From contig JAGNDO010000005.1 in the NCBI GenBank assembly GCA_018003515.1, forward strand, positions 56,215 through 120,214: a stretch of DNA of 64,000 nt, given 5' to 3'. Under the pieces are notes generated by a model, which saw nothing but the letters and a program-made list of their open reading frames with translations, did no database searches and was not told the origin of the DNA. Both the position numbers and the translations under genes were made by a program. This document shows, piece by piece, positions 25,568 to 35,145 of this stretch. Source of the DNA: Caldilineaceae bacterium. GTDB taxonomy: Bacteria > Chloroflexota > Anaerolineae > Caldilineales > Caldilineaceae. Every line of letters starts with the position of its first letter. Within the stretch, counting starts at the first letter, position 1.

Positions 25568-26194
25568 ATGGCAAAAAACGTTGTTGAGTTTATCGGTACG
25601 TTTTTCCTCGTCTTCACCATCGGCATGGTCGTTCTCGACCCCGGTGTGCCGGCGGGCTTTGCGCCCATCGCCATCGGCACCGTGCTGGCGGTGATGATCT
25701 TTGCGGGTGGCCATGTGTCCGGCGGCCACTTCAACCCGGCGGTGACCTTGGGCGTCTTCTTGCGGGACAAGAAATTCGGCATGAATGACGCCATCGGCTA
25801 TTGGGTGGCCCAGATCGTCGGCGGTCTTGTGGCGGCCCTGGCTGTCATCTTCCTCAAGGGCGGCGGTGGCGGCGGCATGAGCGTGGAGGTTGTCCCTGCG
25901 TTGTTGGCCGAGTTCATCTTTACCTTTGCCCTGGTCTATGTGGTCTTGAACGTAGCCACGGCCAAGGGCACCTCCGGCAACTCCTTCTACGGCTGGGCCA
26001 TCGGCTCCACCGTGCTGGTGGGGGCGTACGCCGTGGGCGGCATCTCCGGCGGGGCCTTCAACCCGGCGGTGGCCATCGGTGCCTCCCTCATGGGCGCGCT
26101 GAGTTGGGGCAACATCTGGATCTACCTGGTGGCCAATCTGGCCGCCGGGGCCGCGGCCGCGTATGCGTTCAAGTACACGCATCCGGGGGAGTAG
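25568..26194 (+). CDS. Aquaporin/MIP family channel with non-canonical selectivity filter
   Basis: 208-aa six-helix channel for water or small uncharged solutes. The two half-helix motifs are GGHFNPAVTLG (about residue 56) and GGAFNPAVAIG (about residue 164). In classical aquaporins and glycerol facilitators the second NPA is followed by Arg (NPAR), the key ar/R filter residue; here it is Val. Selectivity is therefore hard to predict and may favour larger or neutral solutes. AGAGG precedes the ATG. A perfect hairpin terminator follows at 26267. Confidence 0.9.
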   Translation: MAKNVVEFIGTFFLVFTIGMVVLDPGVPAGFAPIAIGTVLAVMIFAGGHVSGGHFNPAVTLGVFLRDKKFGMNDAIGYWVAQIVGGLVAALAVIFLKGGGGGGMSVEVVPALLAEFIFTFALVYVVLNVATAKGTSGNSFYGWAIGSTVLVGAYAVGGISGGAFNPAVAIGASLMGALSWGNIWIYLVANLAAGAAAAYAFKYTHPGE

Positions 26195-26240
26195 GGTGAG
26201 CGGGTGAGCGGGTGAAGGGGTGAGCGGGTGAAGGGGTGAG
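26195..26240. repeat. GGTGAGCG octamer array directly after the aquaporin stop
   Basis: Five to six tandem units of GGTGAGCG/GGTGAAGG start at the base after the TAG of the aquaporin gene. The same words form a palindromic array at 33371-33428 directly after another stop codon. Confidence 0.7.
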
Positions 26241-26266
26241 TCATCCGTGAACATGGGAATAAAAAG

Positions 26267-26305
26267 AAAAGAGGTGCAGCGATCATCCATCGCTGCACCT
26301 CTTTT
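26267..26305. terminator. Bidirectional rho-independent terminator
   Basis: A perfect 17-bp stem (AAAAGAGGTGCAGCGAT) with a 5-nt loop CATCC, A-run on one side and T-run on the other. It lies between the convergent aquaporin and Uma2 genes and can serve both. Confidence 0.9.
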
Positions 26306-26325
26306 TGTTTGGATGAGAAAGGGGT

Positions 26326-26934
26326 CTATTCCAAGGTGAATACTTCGGTGACGGAAACCTGAAAGCCATCCAACAGGGCCGATGTCGCTGTTTCGCCCAT
26401 GCCGAACTGGCCGTGGACCGCGTAGCGCTCGCCATCCAGGGTGAGGACCGTGATCTGCTCCTCTCGCGGGTCCACGATCCAATATTCGGGGATGCCCGCC
26501 TGGGCGTACTCCCGGCGTTTGTGTACCGTGTCCCGCTTGGGATCGTCCGGGCTGACCACCTCCATAACCAGATCCGCGCCGGTCCAGAAGGGATTGCTGA
26601 TACGTTCACGATGATTTTTATGCATGAAAACTATATCGGGCTCGCGGATTTTTCCGGGCCAAAGTTGAATCTTTAGGGGAGCGTAGAGTACCCAACCCAT
26701 CATGCGTTCACTTACAAACCGCTCCAATAGACGATAGAGCAGGGCCGCGATCATTTGATGAGCATGGGTTGGCATGGGGAGAACCTCCAATTGTCCGTGG
26801 GAAAACTCTACCAGGTTGTTCGTATCCAGGGCTAGATATTCCTCTTCGCTCCACTGGCCTTGGTTTGGAAAGAGGCGCGCCACATCCCAGGTGGGTTCGG
26901 TCTCCAATTCTAGAACTAAATCTCTTGTCGCCAT
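26326..26934 (-). CDS. Uma2 family (DUF820) putative restriction-like endonuclease
   Basis: 202-aa PD-(D/E)xK-fold protein. It shows the EEYLALDTNNLVEFSHGQLEVLP opening, KIREPDIVFM with the Asp, DLVMEVVSPDDPKRDTVHKR with the E and K, and the closing YAQAGIPEYWIVDP. Uma2 proteins are abundant in Cyanobacteria and Chloroflexota; the physiological role is unknown. Confidence 0.92.
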   Translation of the reverse strand: MATRDLVLELETEPTWDVARLFPNQGQWSEEEYLALDTNNLVEFSHGQLEVLPMPTHAHQMIAALLYRLLERFVSERMMGWVLYAPLKIQLWPGKIREPDIVFMHKNHRERISNPFWTGADLVMEVVSPDDPKRDTVHKRREYAQAGIPEYWIVDPREEQITVLTLDGERYAVHGQFGMGETATSALLDGFQVSVTEVFTLE

Positions 26935-27011
26935 TTTGAGTCTCCGTAGAAAAAGACAAGCATTGGCCTAACGCATAATTCTACCTAATACAAAACCGTT
27001 CTGAATGGTTA

Positions 27012-28019
27012 TTAACTGATAATATCCCATTCGAAGTCATCGCCAGTTGATATCCCCTGTTGATAAGGACTGCTACCCATTATCTTGCCCAACTCATCTT
27101 CATTCAGATATACTCGCTTGCCATTTTCTTTCATATAAGCAGCATGAAAGGTTCCAGATCTGAGTACCCATGGGATATCCAAATTCGATTCCAACTCATC
27201 ATCAAAATACCCAACTGACCCAATTGAAGTAGAATCCCATGAAAACTGATATGAAAACCATTCCCAAACATCTTTCTCGTTTTGTCCAAATTCGAGATGG
27301 AGCATTCCAAGAGCATCAATTTTCATTGTCTCTCGAAGCAATTCGTAATCCGATTGGAAGCCTTTACGGATCATTTCTTTTAACTGCCCAGTTGTCATCA
27401 AGGAATCATTATAACCCTCATGAAAGGTCTCTGAAACTTCAATTAATGCTGACCCGTGGTTATGGACAAGCCATTGCTTCGATACGAAAGTTATAGGATT
27501 CTCATAAGTCATATCTAAGAACCCCCAAAAAACCGTCAGATGAAACGATGGTAAAGACTGAAGTATGTGCACGTAGAGACTGTGTTGAAGCGTCACCCCA
27601 GACTTAAGAGAGCCAGCTCTAGTACGGGGAATCTTCCAAGCTGACTGTAGCTGGATCGAGTCATTGCCATTGTTTGATCCTTCAATTTCCCGCAAAGCGG
27701 TTTGCTCAGCTCTCCTTTTCCATTGTAATAGCAAACCAACGGTATACCTTTCCTCATCATTGTCAATTAGTTTTGCACAGTTCTGGCACAACCAAACAGC
27801 ATTCTCAATTGATTTTCGCTCATCGCTAGAGATTGTGGAATCAAATCGCGGACCACCTTCAGCAGCAGCAGTTATGTGCGATGCGACTCCAATATTCGTG
27901 TTTTTTGTTGCTCGCTTATGTGGGCCACTTGTCAGCTTCCTACATTTCGGATTTGAGCATCTTTGACCTACCCTTTTTGCAAGTGTTTCCTTCGTTTCTC
28001 TAGAAAAATCGTCTCTCAT
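27012..28019 (-). CDS. HNH-type putative endonuclease with unassigned C-terminal region
   Basis: 335-aa protein, AT-rich relative to neighbours. The N-terminal part (about residues 10-100) is a zinc-binding HNH-like module: RCSNPKCRKLTSGP, then GVASHITAAAEGGPRF, ENAVWLCQNCAKLID. The layout C-x4-C, A-S-H-I, N-x5-C-x2-C-x2-L-I-D is shared with restriction-associated HNH proteins. The C-terminal 220 residues are unrecognised. The ATG at 28019 is preferred because the fold starts there. It is probably a horizontally acquired defence-type gene (inference from composition and domain). Confidence 0.72.
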   Translation of the reverse strand: MRDDFSRETKETLAKRVGQRCSNPKCRKLTSGPHKRATKNTNIGVASHITAAAEGGPRFDSTISSDERKSIENAVWLCQNCAKLIDNDEERYTVGLLLQWKRRAEQTALREIEGSNNGNDSIQLQSAWKIPRTRAGSLKSGVTLQHSLYVHILQSLPSFHLTVFWGFLDMTYENPITFVSKQWLVHNHGSALIEVSETFHEGYNDSLMTTGQLKEMIRKGFQSDYELLRETMKIDALGMLHLEFGQNEKDVWEWFSYQFSWDSTSIGSVGYFDDELESNLDIPWVLRSGTFHAAYMKENGKRVYLNEDELGKIMGSSPYQQGISTGDDFEWDIIS

Positions 28020-28121
28020 GGCTGTTTGTCCATACAGAATCCGTTTCTGACGTAGCGCGCTTGTTTGCTGTTTTTCATTCAAGTTCAGTATAAACCAAAG
28101 TGTTCTATGGTTCAACCAACA

Positions 28122-30104
28122 TCAATTAGCCTCCACAATCGCCGCCACCGTCCCCGCATCCTCCAAACTGCTCACATCCCCCAACGTGTCCCCCAAATGG
28201 GCGGCGCGGATGATGCGGCGCATGACCTTGGCGTTGCGGGTTTTGGGCAGGGCGGTGGCGAAGAGGATGGTCTTGGGCTTGAGGGGTTTGCCCAGCTCCG
28301 CGGTGACCAATTGCATGAGTTCCGCCCGCAGATCCTCGCTGGCCGGGACGCCGGGTGCGAGGACAACAAAGGCCACCACCTCCTGCCCCTTGATGTCGTG
28401 GGGCACGCCGATGGCCGCGGATTCGGCCACGCTGGCGTGGGCGTTGAGAATGGCCTCGACCTCCGCCGGGCCGAGACGCTTGCCCGCCACTTTGATGGTG
28501 TCATCGCTGCGACCCAGGAGATACCACAGGCCGTCGGCGTCGATGGCGGCGAAGTCGCCGTGCAGCCAGAGGCCGGGGAGGCGGCTCCAATAGCTGTCGA
28601 TGTAGCGCTGGCGGTCGTTCCAGAAGCCCCGGGTCATGCCGATCCAGGGCTGGCGGATGATCAGCTCGCCCACTTCGCCCCGCACGGGATGGCCGGCGTC
28701 GTCCACCACATCTGCGTCCATGCCGGGGATGGGGCCGCCAAAGGCGCAGGGTTTGAGGGGCTTGAAGAAGGTGCCGCACAAAATGCCCCCGCTGATCTCC
28801 GTGCCACCGGTGTAGTTGAGAATGGGCTTGGCGCTGCCCAACACGTTACGGAAAACCCACAGCCACGACTCCGGATCCCACGGACTGCCGGTGGAGCCGA
28901 CCGCCCGCAAGCTGGACAGATCATGGCGCTGCACCGGCTCCACCCCATGTACTTTGAGCGAACGGATCAGCGTCGGCGAAATGCCCAAATGGGTAATATT
29001 GTGCCGCTCCACCATCGTCCACAACCTGTCCACCCCCGGAAAGTCGGGCGCGCCATCGTAAAATACCATAGACGCCCCGTTGAGCAGTGCGCCAAAGACC
29101 AGCCACGGCCCCATCATCCAACCCATGTCGCTCATCCAATACATGACCTCGCCGGGTTTCAGATCCATAGATTGGCGCATGTCCTGGGCGGCCTTGACCG
29201 GAAAGCCGCAATGGGTGTGAACCGCGCCTTTGGGCCGACCGGTGGTGCCGCTCGTATAGATGATCATGAGCAGATCCTCGGCCGCGGTCAATTCGGTTTC
29301 AGCTTGATCCGACTGGCCAGGAACCAAGTCTTGCCACCAAATGTCTCGGCCCGGGGTCCAATCCACCGCCAACCCCACCCGATCCACGACGATCATGTGC
29401 TGAAGACTGGGGACCTGCGCCGCGGCTTCGTCGGCCACGGGCTTCATGGGGACCTTCTTGCCCCGGCGGAAGGCCCCGTCCACGGTGAAGAGGGCCTTGG
29501 CGTCCGCGTCGGCCAGGCGGGTGACCACGGCGCTGACCCCGTAGCCGCTAAACAAGGGCAAAATCACGCCGCCGATCTTGATGATGGCCAGGAAGGCCAC
29601 GGCCAGTTCGGGGATCATGGGCATGTACAGCCCCACGGCATCCCCCTTGCCCAGGCCGAGGGAGCGCAACCCATTAGCGCACTGGTTGACCTGCCGATAC
29701 AACTCGCCATAGGTCAGGTTGACCACGGTCTCTTCTTCGCCCTCCCAGCGCAGGGCAATACGGTCACGAGTGATGGGGTCGGCCTGGTATTTGTCCAGGC
29801 AGTTGTGGATGATGTTCATCTCCCCGCCCACGCACCACCGGGGAAACTGGATGCCGTCGCTTAGATCCACCACCTGGCTGTAGGGGACGGCAAACTGGAT
29901 GTCCAGATCCGCCAACACCGCATCCCAAAACCAGACAATGTCCCCGGTGGAGCGGGCCATCAGCGCGTCGTAATCGGCGATATCGTGGCGGTCCATAAAG
30001 CTCTGCAAATTGCTGGCCGCCATCCATTCCGGGTTGGGTTGCCACGCTATTGTCTGTCCAAAAGGGAAGGTATCGGGCGGGGTGGGTTGAGGATTGATCG
30101 ACAT
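28122..30104 (-). CDS. AMP-dependent acyl/acetyl-CoA synthetase
   Basis: 660-aa adenylate-forming enzyme of acetyl-CoA-synthetase length. The P-loop motif is IYTSGTTGRPKGAVHTH, the A5/A7-type motifs include YTGGTEISGG and LHGDFAAIDADGLWYLLGRSDDT, and the A10 lysine region is DIKGQEVVAFVVL. It activates a short or branched carboxylic acid with ATP and CoA; the precise acid is not visible. I chose the ATG at 30104, with GGAG upstream; the longer frame runs into the palindromic repeat. Confidence 0.9.
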   Translation of the reverse strand: MSINPQPTPPDTFPFGQTIAWQPNPEWMAASNLQSFMDRHDIADYDALMARSTGDIVWFWDAVLADLDIQFAVPYSQVVDLSDGIQFPRWCVGGEMNIIHNCLDKYQADPITRDRIALRWEGEEETVVNLTYGELYRQVNQCANGLRSLGLGKGDAVGLYMPMIPELAVAFLAIIKIGGVILPLFSGYGVSAVVTRLADADAKALFTVDGAFRRGKKVPMKPVADEAAAQVPSLQHMIVVDRVGLAVDWTPGRDIWWQDLVPGQSDQAETELTAAEDLLMIIYTSGTTGRPKGAVHTHCGFPVKAAQDMRQSMDLKPGEVMYWMSDMGWMMGPWLVFGALLNGASMVFYDGAPDFPGVDRLWTMVERHNITHLGISPTLIRSLKVHGVEPVQRHDLSSLRAVGSTGSPWDPESWLWVFRNVLGSAKPILNYTGGTEISGGILCGTFFKPLKPCAFGGPIPGMDADVVDDAGHPVRGEVGELIIRQPWIGMTRGFWNDRQRYIDSYWSRLPGLWLHGDFAAIDADGLWYLLGRSDDTIKVAGKRLGPAEVEAILNAHASVAESAAIGVPHDIKGQEVVAFVVLAPGVPASEDLRAELMQLVTAELGKPLKPKTILFATALPKTRNAKVMRRIIRAAHLGDTLGDVSSLEDAGTVAAIVEAN

Positions 30105-30128
30105 GGGTGGGTCTCCGTGGGGTGGGGT

Positions 30129-30231
30129 TATCGAGTATCGTGTATCGAGTAATGAACGTGCTTGACCACGTTTCGCCATCAAAGGCAAGGATCGCCTAAA
30201 CCACGAAATACTCGATACACGATACTCGATA
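30129..30231. repeat. TATCGAG palindromic array, copy A
   Basis: The left arm TATCGAGTATCGTGTATCGA (7-bp words) is mirrored by the right arm ending ATACTCGATACACGATACTCGATA. The right end abuts the stop codon of the esterase gene. The interior (TGACCACGTTTCGCCATCAA) is shared with copy B at 31266-31368. Confidence 0.85.
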
Positions 30232-31209
30232 TCACTCCTGCCAAACCGTGTTCAAAAACTTCACCTGCTCCAACTTCTGATACGTCCCGCCGCCCTCGTG
30301 GTGGTTGAACTCCCAGATGCGGATCTGCTTGTCCCCGGCGTAGTGGTTGAAGGCGGCGAAGACCGTGGAGGGGGGGCAGATCTCGTCCATCAGTCCGACG
30401 GAGAAGAGGGCTTGGGCGCTGGCCCGGGCGGCGAAGTTGACGCCGTCAAAGTAGCTGAGGGTGTTGAAGACAGTGTCCACTTTGTCCCGATGGGTGACCA
30501 AATAGCGGGCGATCTCCTGGTAGGGATGGGCGTCGGTGACTTGGAAGACCCGGCGGAAGTGGCTGAGGAAGGGCACATCGGGCATGGCGATCTGCACCCG
30601 ATCCCCCATCAGCCCGGCCACGGCCAGGGTGATGCCGCCGCCCTGGCTGCCGCCGCACAGGGCGATGCGGCTGGGATCCACCGCGGGGTGACTCAGCGCC
30701 GCCTCCACGGCCCGCACGCCGTCGGTGAAGACCCGGCGATAGTAGTAGGTCTGCGGGTCAAGGATGCCCTTGGTCATGAAGCCGGGGTGATGGGGGTTGC
30801 TGCCGGCCGGCTCCGGGTCCGGGGTGTCTCCCTTGAGCCAGTTGCTGCCCTGGCCTCGGGTGTCCATGATCAGGTGGGCGTAGCCGGCGCTGGCCCACAA
30901 CAGCCAGTCCGTGGGGAAGCCGCGCCCGCCCCCATAGCCGATGAACTCGACTACCCCAGGCAGAGGGCCGCTGCGTTCTTTGGGCAGCAACAGCCATCCC
31001 TTGATGGGATGGCCGCCGAAGCCGTTGAAGGTGACGTCGAAGGTTTCCACCGTGCGCAGACCGAAGTCTACGGCCTCAAACCGGGCATCCAGCGGAAAGG
31101 CCCGAGTCTCAGCCAAGGTATCGGCCCAAAAACTATCAAAATCTTCCGGCTCGGTCCGTTCGGGCAGATAGGTACGCAGTTGATCCAAGGGTAGGTCAAA
31201 GAAGGCCAT
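30232..31209 (-). CDS. Acetyl xylan esterase/cephalosporin-C deacetylase, CE7-like
   Basis: 325-aa alpha/beta hydrolase deacetylating sugar esters. It begins [20 protein letters not shown] and continues [12 protein letters not shown], hallmarks of AXE1. It has [10 protein letters not shown] for the oxyanion region, the nucleophile in [13 protein letters not shown] (about residue 185), the Asp in [11 protein letters not shown] and the His in NHHEGGG. The ATG at 31209 is preceded by TGGAG. No signal peptide, so it is probably intracellular, acting on imported acetylated oligosaccharides. Confidence 0.93.
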   Translation of the reverse strand: MAFFDLPLDQLRTYLPERTEPEDFDSFWADTLAETRAFPLDARFEAVDFGLRTVETFDVTFNGFGGHPIKGWLLLPKERSGPLPGVVEFIGYGGGRGFPTDWLLWASAGYAHLIMDTRGQGSNWLKGDTPDPEPAGSNPHHPGFMTKGILDPQTYYYRRVFTDGVRAVEAALSHPAVDPSRIALCGGSQGGGITLAVAGLMGDRVQIAMPDVPFLSHFRRVFQVTDAHPYQEIARYLVTHRDKVDTVFNTLSYFDGVNFAARASAQALFSVGLMDEICPPSTVFAAFNHYAGDKQIRIWEFNHHEGGGTYQKLEQVKFLNTVWQE

Positions 31210-31265
31210 GTGTAAGCTCCATTTTTGGGTGAGATGTGAGAGGAAAGGAGAGGCGGGGAGAAAAG

Positions 31266-31368
31266 TATCGAGTATCGTGTGTCGAGTAATGAACGGGCTT
31301 GACCACGTTTCGCCATCAAAGGGACGAATCATCTCAACCACGAAATACTCGATACACGATACTCGATA
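31266..31368. repeat. TATCGAG palindromic array, copy B
   Basis: Same arms and almost the same interior as copy A. It ends exactly at the TAA of the gene at 31369. It lies between the stop of that gene and the start of the CE7 esterase gene. Confidence 0.85.
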
Positions 31369-32007
31369 TTACCCGCCATACCCCAACAATTGCGGCTCGG
31401 CCCACACGGCCCAGTTCCAGCGGGCGTCGCCCAGACCGTCGGTCATGAATTGGATCAGCACTTTTTGACCGGCCAGGGTGGGCAGGTCGATCTGGAAGCG
31501 TTCCCAGTTGTTGGACTGCTTGGTGGTGGACCAGACCCTGGTCCCGTTGACGATGATGCGGAAGGCGCACAGGTTGTCCCCTTCCATCAGCGCGCCGTCC
31601 CGGATGCCCACACCAAGGCGCAGGTGCAGCCGTTCGACCTCGGCGGGGACGGTCACTTCATATTCGCACACGCTGCCACCGATCACCGGGGGGTGCTGCC
31701 ACAACGCGCTCTGCTGCACCATGCCGCAGGTGGCCAGGCCGACCTTGATCTCCATCAGATCCGGGGTGCGGGTGGCGGCTTGGCGGGCGGCGGCGAAGTT
31801 CTCCACAAAATCATATTGCCAAACCAGAGACGAGAGTTCGTCGTCGTCCTCGCTGCCGTCATCATCCAGCAGACTGTGCCACAGCTCCTCTTGCCATTTC
31901 AGATAACTAATATATTGAGAGAGCTGGGTCAACGACTGCTCGTTCAGATCGCTGATGCGGCGCACAATGGCGTCGATGGTCTCTTGGTGGGTGTCGATTG
32001 TTTGCAT
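31369..32007 (-). CDS. Hypothetical protein with C-terminal carbohydrate-binding-like domain
   Basis: 212-aa protein. Residues 1-85 are acidic and helical (LTQLSQYISYLKWQEELWHS, then an Asp-rich turn). Residues about 95-212 form a beta-rich segment resembling an NPCBM/jelly-roll module: VERLHLRLGVGIRDGALMEG, CAFRIIVNGTRVWSTTKQ, WNWAVWAEPQLLGYG. No signal peptide. It lies upstream of the CE7 esterase on the same strand and might help in glycan handling, but this is speculative. Confidence 0.6.
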   Translation of the reverse strand: MQTIDTHQETIDAIVRRISDLNEQSLTQLSQYISYLKWQEELWHSLLDDDGSEDDDELSSLVWQYDFVENFAAARQAATRTPDLMEIKVGLATCGMVQQSALWQHPPVIGGSVCEYEVTVPAEVERLHLRLGVGIRDGALMEGDNLCAFRIIVNGTRVWSTTKQSNNWERFQIDLPTLAGQKVLIQFMTDGLGDARWNWAVWAEPQLLGYGG

Positions 32008-32012
32008 AATTT

Positions 32013-32141
32013 TATCGAGTGTCGTGTATTGAGTATTCTTGGGATGCGAGTTGCGGGATGCGGGTTATGGGAATAGGGGCTTGTAAGCCAAGCATTGAGT
32101 CAATCACGAAATACTCGATACTCGACACACGATACTCGATA
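32013..32141. repeat. TATCGAG palindromic array, copy C, with different interior
   Basis: The arms match copies A and B (CGATACTCGACACACGATACTCGATA on the right), but the interior is replaced by GGGATGCGAGTTGCGGGATG and a short hairpin (GGCTTGTAAGCC). It abuts the TGA of the HNH gene at 32142. Confidence 0.8.
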
Positions 32142-32648
32142 TCACGCCGTCCCCATGCGGGCCTTCCATCTGTCGGCGGCCACGGGGTTGCTGAGGAGGA
32201 CAAGGGCCACGTAGCTGGGTTGGAAGGGGTGGCGGATCAGGCGCATCTGGGCTTCGTCTGGGGTGAGGCTGCCCTTGCGCTGGTTGCACGGTTTGCAGGC
32301 GGTGACCAAATTCTGCCACGAGTGTGCGCCCCCTTGGCTGCGGGGAAGCACATGGTCCACGGTCAACTCCTGGCGACCGGGCATCTCGCCACAGTATTGG
32401 CAGGTGTGGGCATCCCGCAACATGATGGCGGAGCGGGTGGGCGGCACGTTGCGGTGGGGCAGGCGCACATAATGCACCAGCCGGATCACCAGGGGGATGG
32501 GAAAGCTGTGGCCGGCGCTGCGCAACTGTTGCTCGGTGGCCTCGACCAGTTCGGCCTTTTCCCGCAGCAACAGGACCACGGCGCGGCGAACCGAGACCAG
32601 GCTCAAGGGTTCAAAACTGGCATTGAGTACCAGCACTTCCTTGGACAT
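32142..32648 (-). CDS. HNH endonuclease
   Basis: 168-aa HNH protein of the common stand-alone type: [20 protein letters not shown] opening, [14 protein letters not shown] with the first zinc pair, [20 protein letters not shown] with the catalytic His and central Asn, and CKPCNQRKG with the second zinc pair. It is probably a DNA endonuclease; the biological role of this widespread family is unknown. The stop codon is directly followed by repeat copy C. Confidence 0.92.
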   Translation of the reverse strand: MSKEVLVLNASFEPLSLVSVRRAVVLLLREKAELVEATEQQLRSAGHSFPIPLVIRLVHYVRLPHRNVPPTRSAIMLRDAHTCQYCGEMPGRQELTVDHVLPRSQGGAHSWQNLVTACKPCNQRKGSLTPDEAQMRLIRHPFQPSYVALVLLSNPVAADRWKARMGTA

Positions 32649-32917
32649 GAAACCAATCTCACCTCTGTCCGCGACGCTGGGAGTGCGCCGAAGACGAACG
32701 CATCTGCCTATCCGCTCGGTTGGTCAAGGACGTGGGACGTGGGACGTAAAACGTGTTGCGTGGGGCGGGCAAACCATTGTGCATTGTTCCCCCCACGCCC
32801 CAATTCTAGCAGGAAGCGGCGGCGAAAACAATTATCTTGATCTTCTGTTGTTTGCGGCGTATGCGCCCGCTGACGCAGACCCGTTCGCACCAGGGGGTGC
32901 GAACTCCGCTGGCCGCA

Positions 32918-33343
32918 TCAAATCAGGGGCCGGACCCATTCGATCCAGGAGATCAGATAGTTATAGTCAAAAGAGGCCACCACGCTGGTCCGATCCAGCA
33001 TGATGGTGAGGAAGATGGTCACCGTGGCCAGGGCGATGGTCAAGGCTCGCCCTTCCATCATGCGGCTGAGGTAGCCATAGCCCGCAGGCAAGGAGATCAC
33101 CGTGGCAATGGCATAGAGGATATGCAGAAAGGGGCGGGGCAAGTTGTGGTCGCCGGAGAGGTAAATGTAGACCCCCAGAGCAACTTGAGCGACGATCATC
33201 ACCTCGCCGATCACCGCTGCGCCGAACCAATTGCTGTCCAACTCCTTGTTGAGGATGGCATACAACACGGCCCAAACGCTCAAAACACCCAAAAAGATAG
33301 TGGCCGACTGGGCCAGGGATGCGTGGATTTGTGAGATGGTCAT
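32918..33343 (-). CDS. Small membrane protein, unrecognised
   Basis: 141-aa protein with four predicted membrane helices (ATIFLGVLSVWAVLYAIL; VIGEVMIVAQVALGVYIYL; FLHILYAIATVISLPAGYGY; LTIALATVTIFLTIML). No known family was recognised. The ATG at 33343 is chosen because the longer frame enters the GGTGAG repeat. It is downstream of the lipoprotein gene on the same strand. Confidence 0.75.
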   Translation of the reverse strand: MTISQIHASLAQSATIFLGVLSVWAVLYAILNKELDSNWFGAAVIGEVMIVAQVALGVYIYLSGDHNLPRPFLHILYAIATVISLPAGYGYLSRMMEGRALTIALATVTIFLTIMLDRTSVVASFDYNYLISWIEWVRPLI

Positions 33344-33370
33344 GGGTTTCTCTTTTGAAGGGATGAGGGC

Positions 33371-33428
33371 GGTGAGCGGGTGAAGGGGTGAAGGGGTGAT
33401 TGTCTTCACCCGCTCACCCACTCACCCG
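33371..33428. repeat. GGTGAGCG palindromic array abutting a stop codon
   Basis: Left arm GGTGAGCGGGTGAAGGGGTG is mirrored by CACCCGCTCACCCACTCACC on the right. The TGA of the lipoprotein gene (33422-33424) lies inside the right arm, so the repeat word itself supplies the stop codon. Confidence 0.75.
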
Positions 33429-34771
33429 TTCAGCCTATGTACGCTCAAATACTGCTCCAACACCCCCGTGGCGGAGCCGATGATGTCGTAGGTGTGCCAG
33501 CCGCCGGGGGGGGCCAGGGCATAGATGCAGCCGCCGATCACGTAGCTGTCCTGCTGCATGGCCTGATCGTACCAGACCAGTTGCTCGATATACGCGCCCG
33601 GTCCCCACAGGCCATAGCCGTTCTGCGCCCAATAATCCTGGAAATTTTGCCAGCCCCGACCATCCGGCGGGCCAGGACGGTTGGCCACCAAGCCATCCAC
33701 CCCCAGCTCGGTCATGACCAGGGGGATCTCCAGCCCAGCTGGGCGCAGGATGTCATTGTAGACATGACGATAGCGCAGGGTGAGCCAGCCCGTGTCCCCA
33801 GGCGTGACGCCGGGATAGCGGCCCTGGTCTTGGCGGGTGGAGAGGTAGTAGATGGTGGGGGCCGAATATTCGTGCAGCCCCAGCCAGCCGTCATTCTCTT
33901 TGGCCGCCTGCACCGCGGGCAGAAAATGCTCCCACAGTTCCATGGGCGGCTGACCCGTGCCAAAGTTGCCGATCACGCTGCGGATGCCCCGGGCACCCAG
34001 GAGCCGGGTGCGCTCGGCCTCGAAGTCGGCCAGCCGTTTCATCTCGTCGGCATTGCCGGCCACGGGTTCGTTGTAGGCCTCCCAGGCGTCAAAGAGCTGA
34101 CGGCGTTGGGTGTCATCGGCCACCTCCATCAACTTGTTGACAAAATCCTGGGCCGCGGGGATGGGGTCCAAGCTGCTCAGTTGGATCTGGGGCAGATCGA
34201 TGCGCCCGATCACCTTGGTTTGGGGCGAGACCTGCTTGATCTCCCCGGCGAAATTGGGGTCCAATTCCAGGGTCTTGACCACGGCCACGCCCCCGGCCCG
34301 CAACAGGCGGAAGAGTTCCGGCTCGTTGCGCCCGATGAAGATGCCCAACTTGCTGGGCGGTCCCGGCGGGAAGGGGGTGGCGACCGGTGTGGAGGTGGCC
34401 TGGGGGAGCGGGACGCTGGTGGCCTTGGGCGGGGTGGGGGTCAGGGTCGGCTCTGGGGTGGGGGCGGATTGGTTGCTGACCAGGGGCAGGTATTGATCGT
34501 AGGCTCCCTCCACCACAGCCGTGGCACCGGGAACGGCTCCCCCCCCCGGCGTGGCTGGGCCAGGATAGGGGCCAGGGGTGAACGGGGCCGGGGAAGCCGG
34601 GGCCGGATAGTCCGCTGGGGTGACGGGACTCTCGCCGCCTCCGCCGCACGCCGTCACCGTGGCCAGGGCCGCGCCGCCGGCCAGGGTGCGCAACAACGCC
34701 CGGCGGCTGAGGGTGGGCATTGTGCGTGGTTCAGATTCTTCGTTGAGAGGTTGATCGTTGGTTGATGACAT
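33422..34771 (-). CDS. Secreted lipoprotein, glycoside-hydrolase-like TIM barrel
   Basis: 449-aa protein. A twin-arginine-like signal [23 protein letters not shown] ends in a lipobox (TVTAC), so it is probably a Tat-exported lipoprotein. A Pro/Thr-rich linker with [18 protein letters not shown] follows (about residues 60-145). The C-terminal 290 residues look like a clan-A hydrolase barrel: acid/base candidate in [10 protein letters not shown], nucleophile candidate in [11 protein letters not shown], plus [16 protein letters not shown]. Substrate unknown. Confidence 0.75.
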   Translation of the reverse strand: MSSTNDQPLNEESEPRTMPTLSRRALLRTLAGGAALATVTACGGGGESPVTPADYPAPASPAPFTPGPYPGPATPGGGAVPGATAVVEGAYDQYLPLVSNQSAPTPEPTLTPTPPKATSVPLPQATSTPVATPFPPGPPSKLGIFIGRNEPELFRLLRAGGVAVVKTLELDPNFAGEIKQVSPQTKVIGRIDLPQIQLSSLDPIPAAQDFVNKLMEVADDTQRRQLFDAWEAYNEPVAGNADEMKRLADFEAERTRLLGARGIRSVIGNFGTGQPPMELWEHFLPAVQAAKENDGWLGLHEYSAPTIYYLSTRQDQGRYPGVTPGDTGWLTLRYRHVYNDILRPAGLEIPLVMTELGVDGLVANRPGPPDGRGWQNFQDYWAQNGYGLWGPGAYIEQLVWYDQAMQQDSYVIGGCIYALAPPGGWHTYDIIGSATGVLEQYLSVHRLNG

Positions 34772-35145
34772 GGGATCTACGATAGCACACAAGCCCATGT
34801 GCCCCAAAATCGGCACGGCAGATCGGCGTCTTGAATCCATCTGGCCGGCCTACTCTGCACAGACCGCCGGCCTACGCCCGCGCCACGTCACCCCTACAAC
34901 AATCCCCAGTTTTACATCTTTTCCCCAGCCTGATACACTGACGTGACGAAATGACTCACCCGTAAAAGCTATTTAGCCGCCGAGAACGCCGAGATTCACA
35001 GAGAGAAATCTTCCTTTTCTTGGCGTCTTTGCGATGAAAATGACCTTTTGCAGTGGAGTCCCCAATAAAACGCTGATGACGCGGATCGAGCTGATTGACG
35101 CAGACTTTTTCTCGATCTTTCCAAGAAACAAGAAAGGAGAACCCC
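34772..35145. other. Spacer with repeat remnants, upstream of the selenoprotein candidate
   Basis: No gene recognised. It contains a CGCCGAGAACGCCGAGATTC word repeat opposite TTCTTGGCGTCTTTGCGATG (34977-35035, CTTTGCG family, compare 52437-52531), and GATGACGCGGAT/GATTGACGCAGA words (35072-35103). The final 15 bp hold the strong AAAGGAG ribosome-binding site of the next gene. Confidence 0.6.

Noticed and set aside
26195..26240. Short direct repeats as a possible CRISPR
   Set aside because: Units are 8 bp and contiguous with no unique spacers.
32142..32648. HNH gene as a homing endonuclease or intron
   Set aside because: No interrupted host gene or intron structure around it; it belongs to the common stand-alone HNH family.
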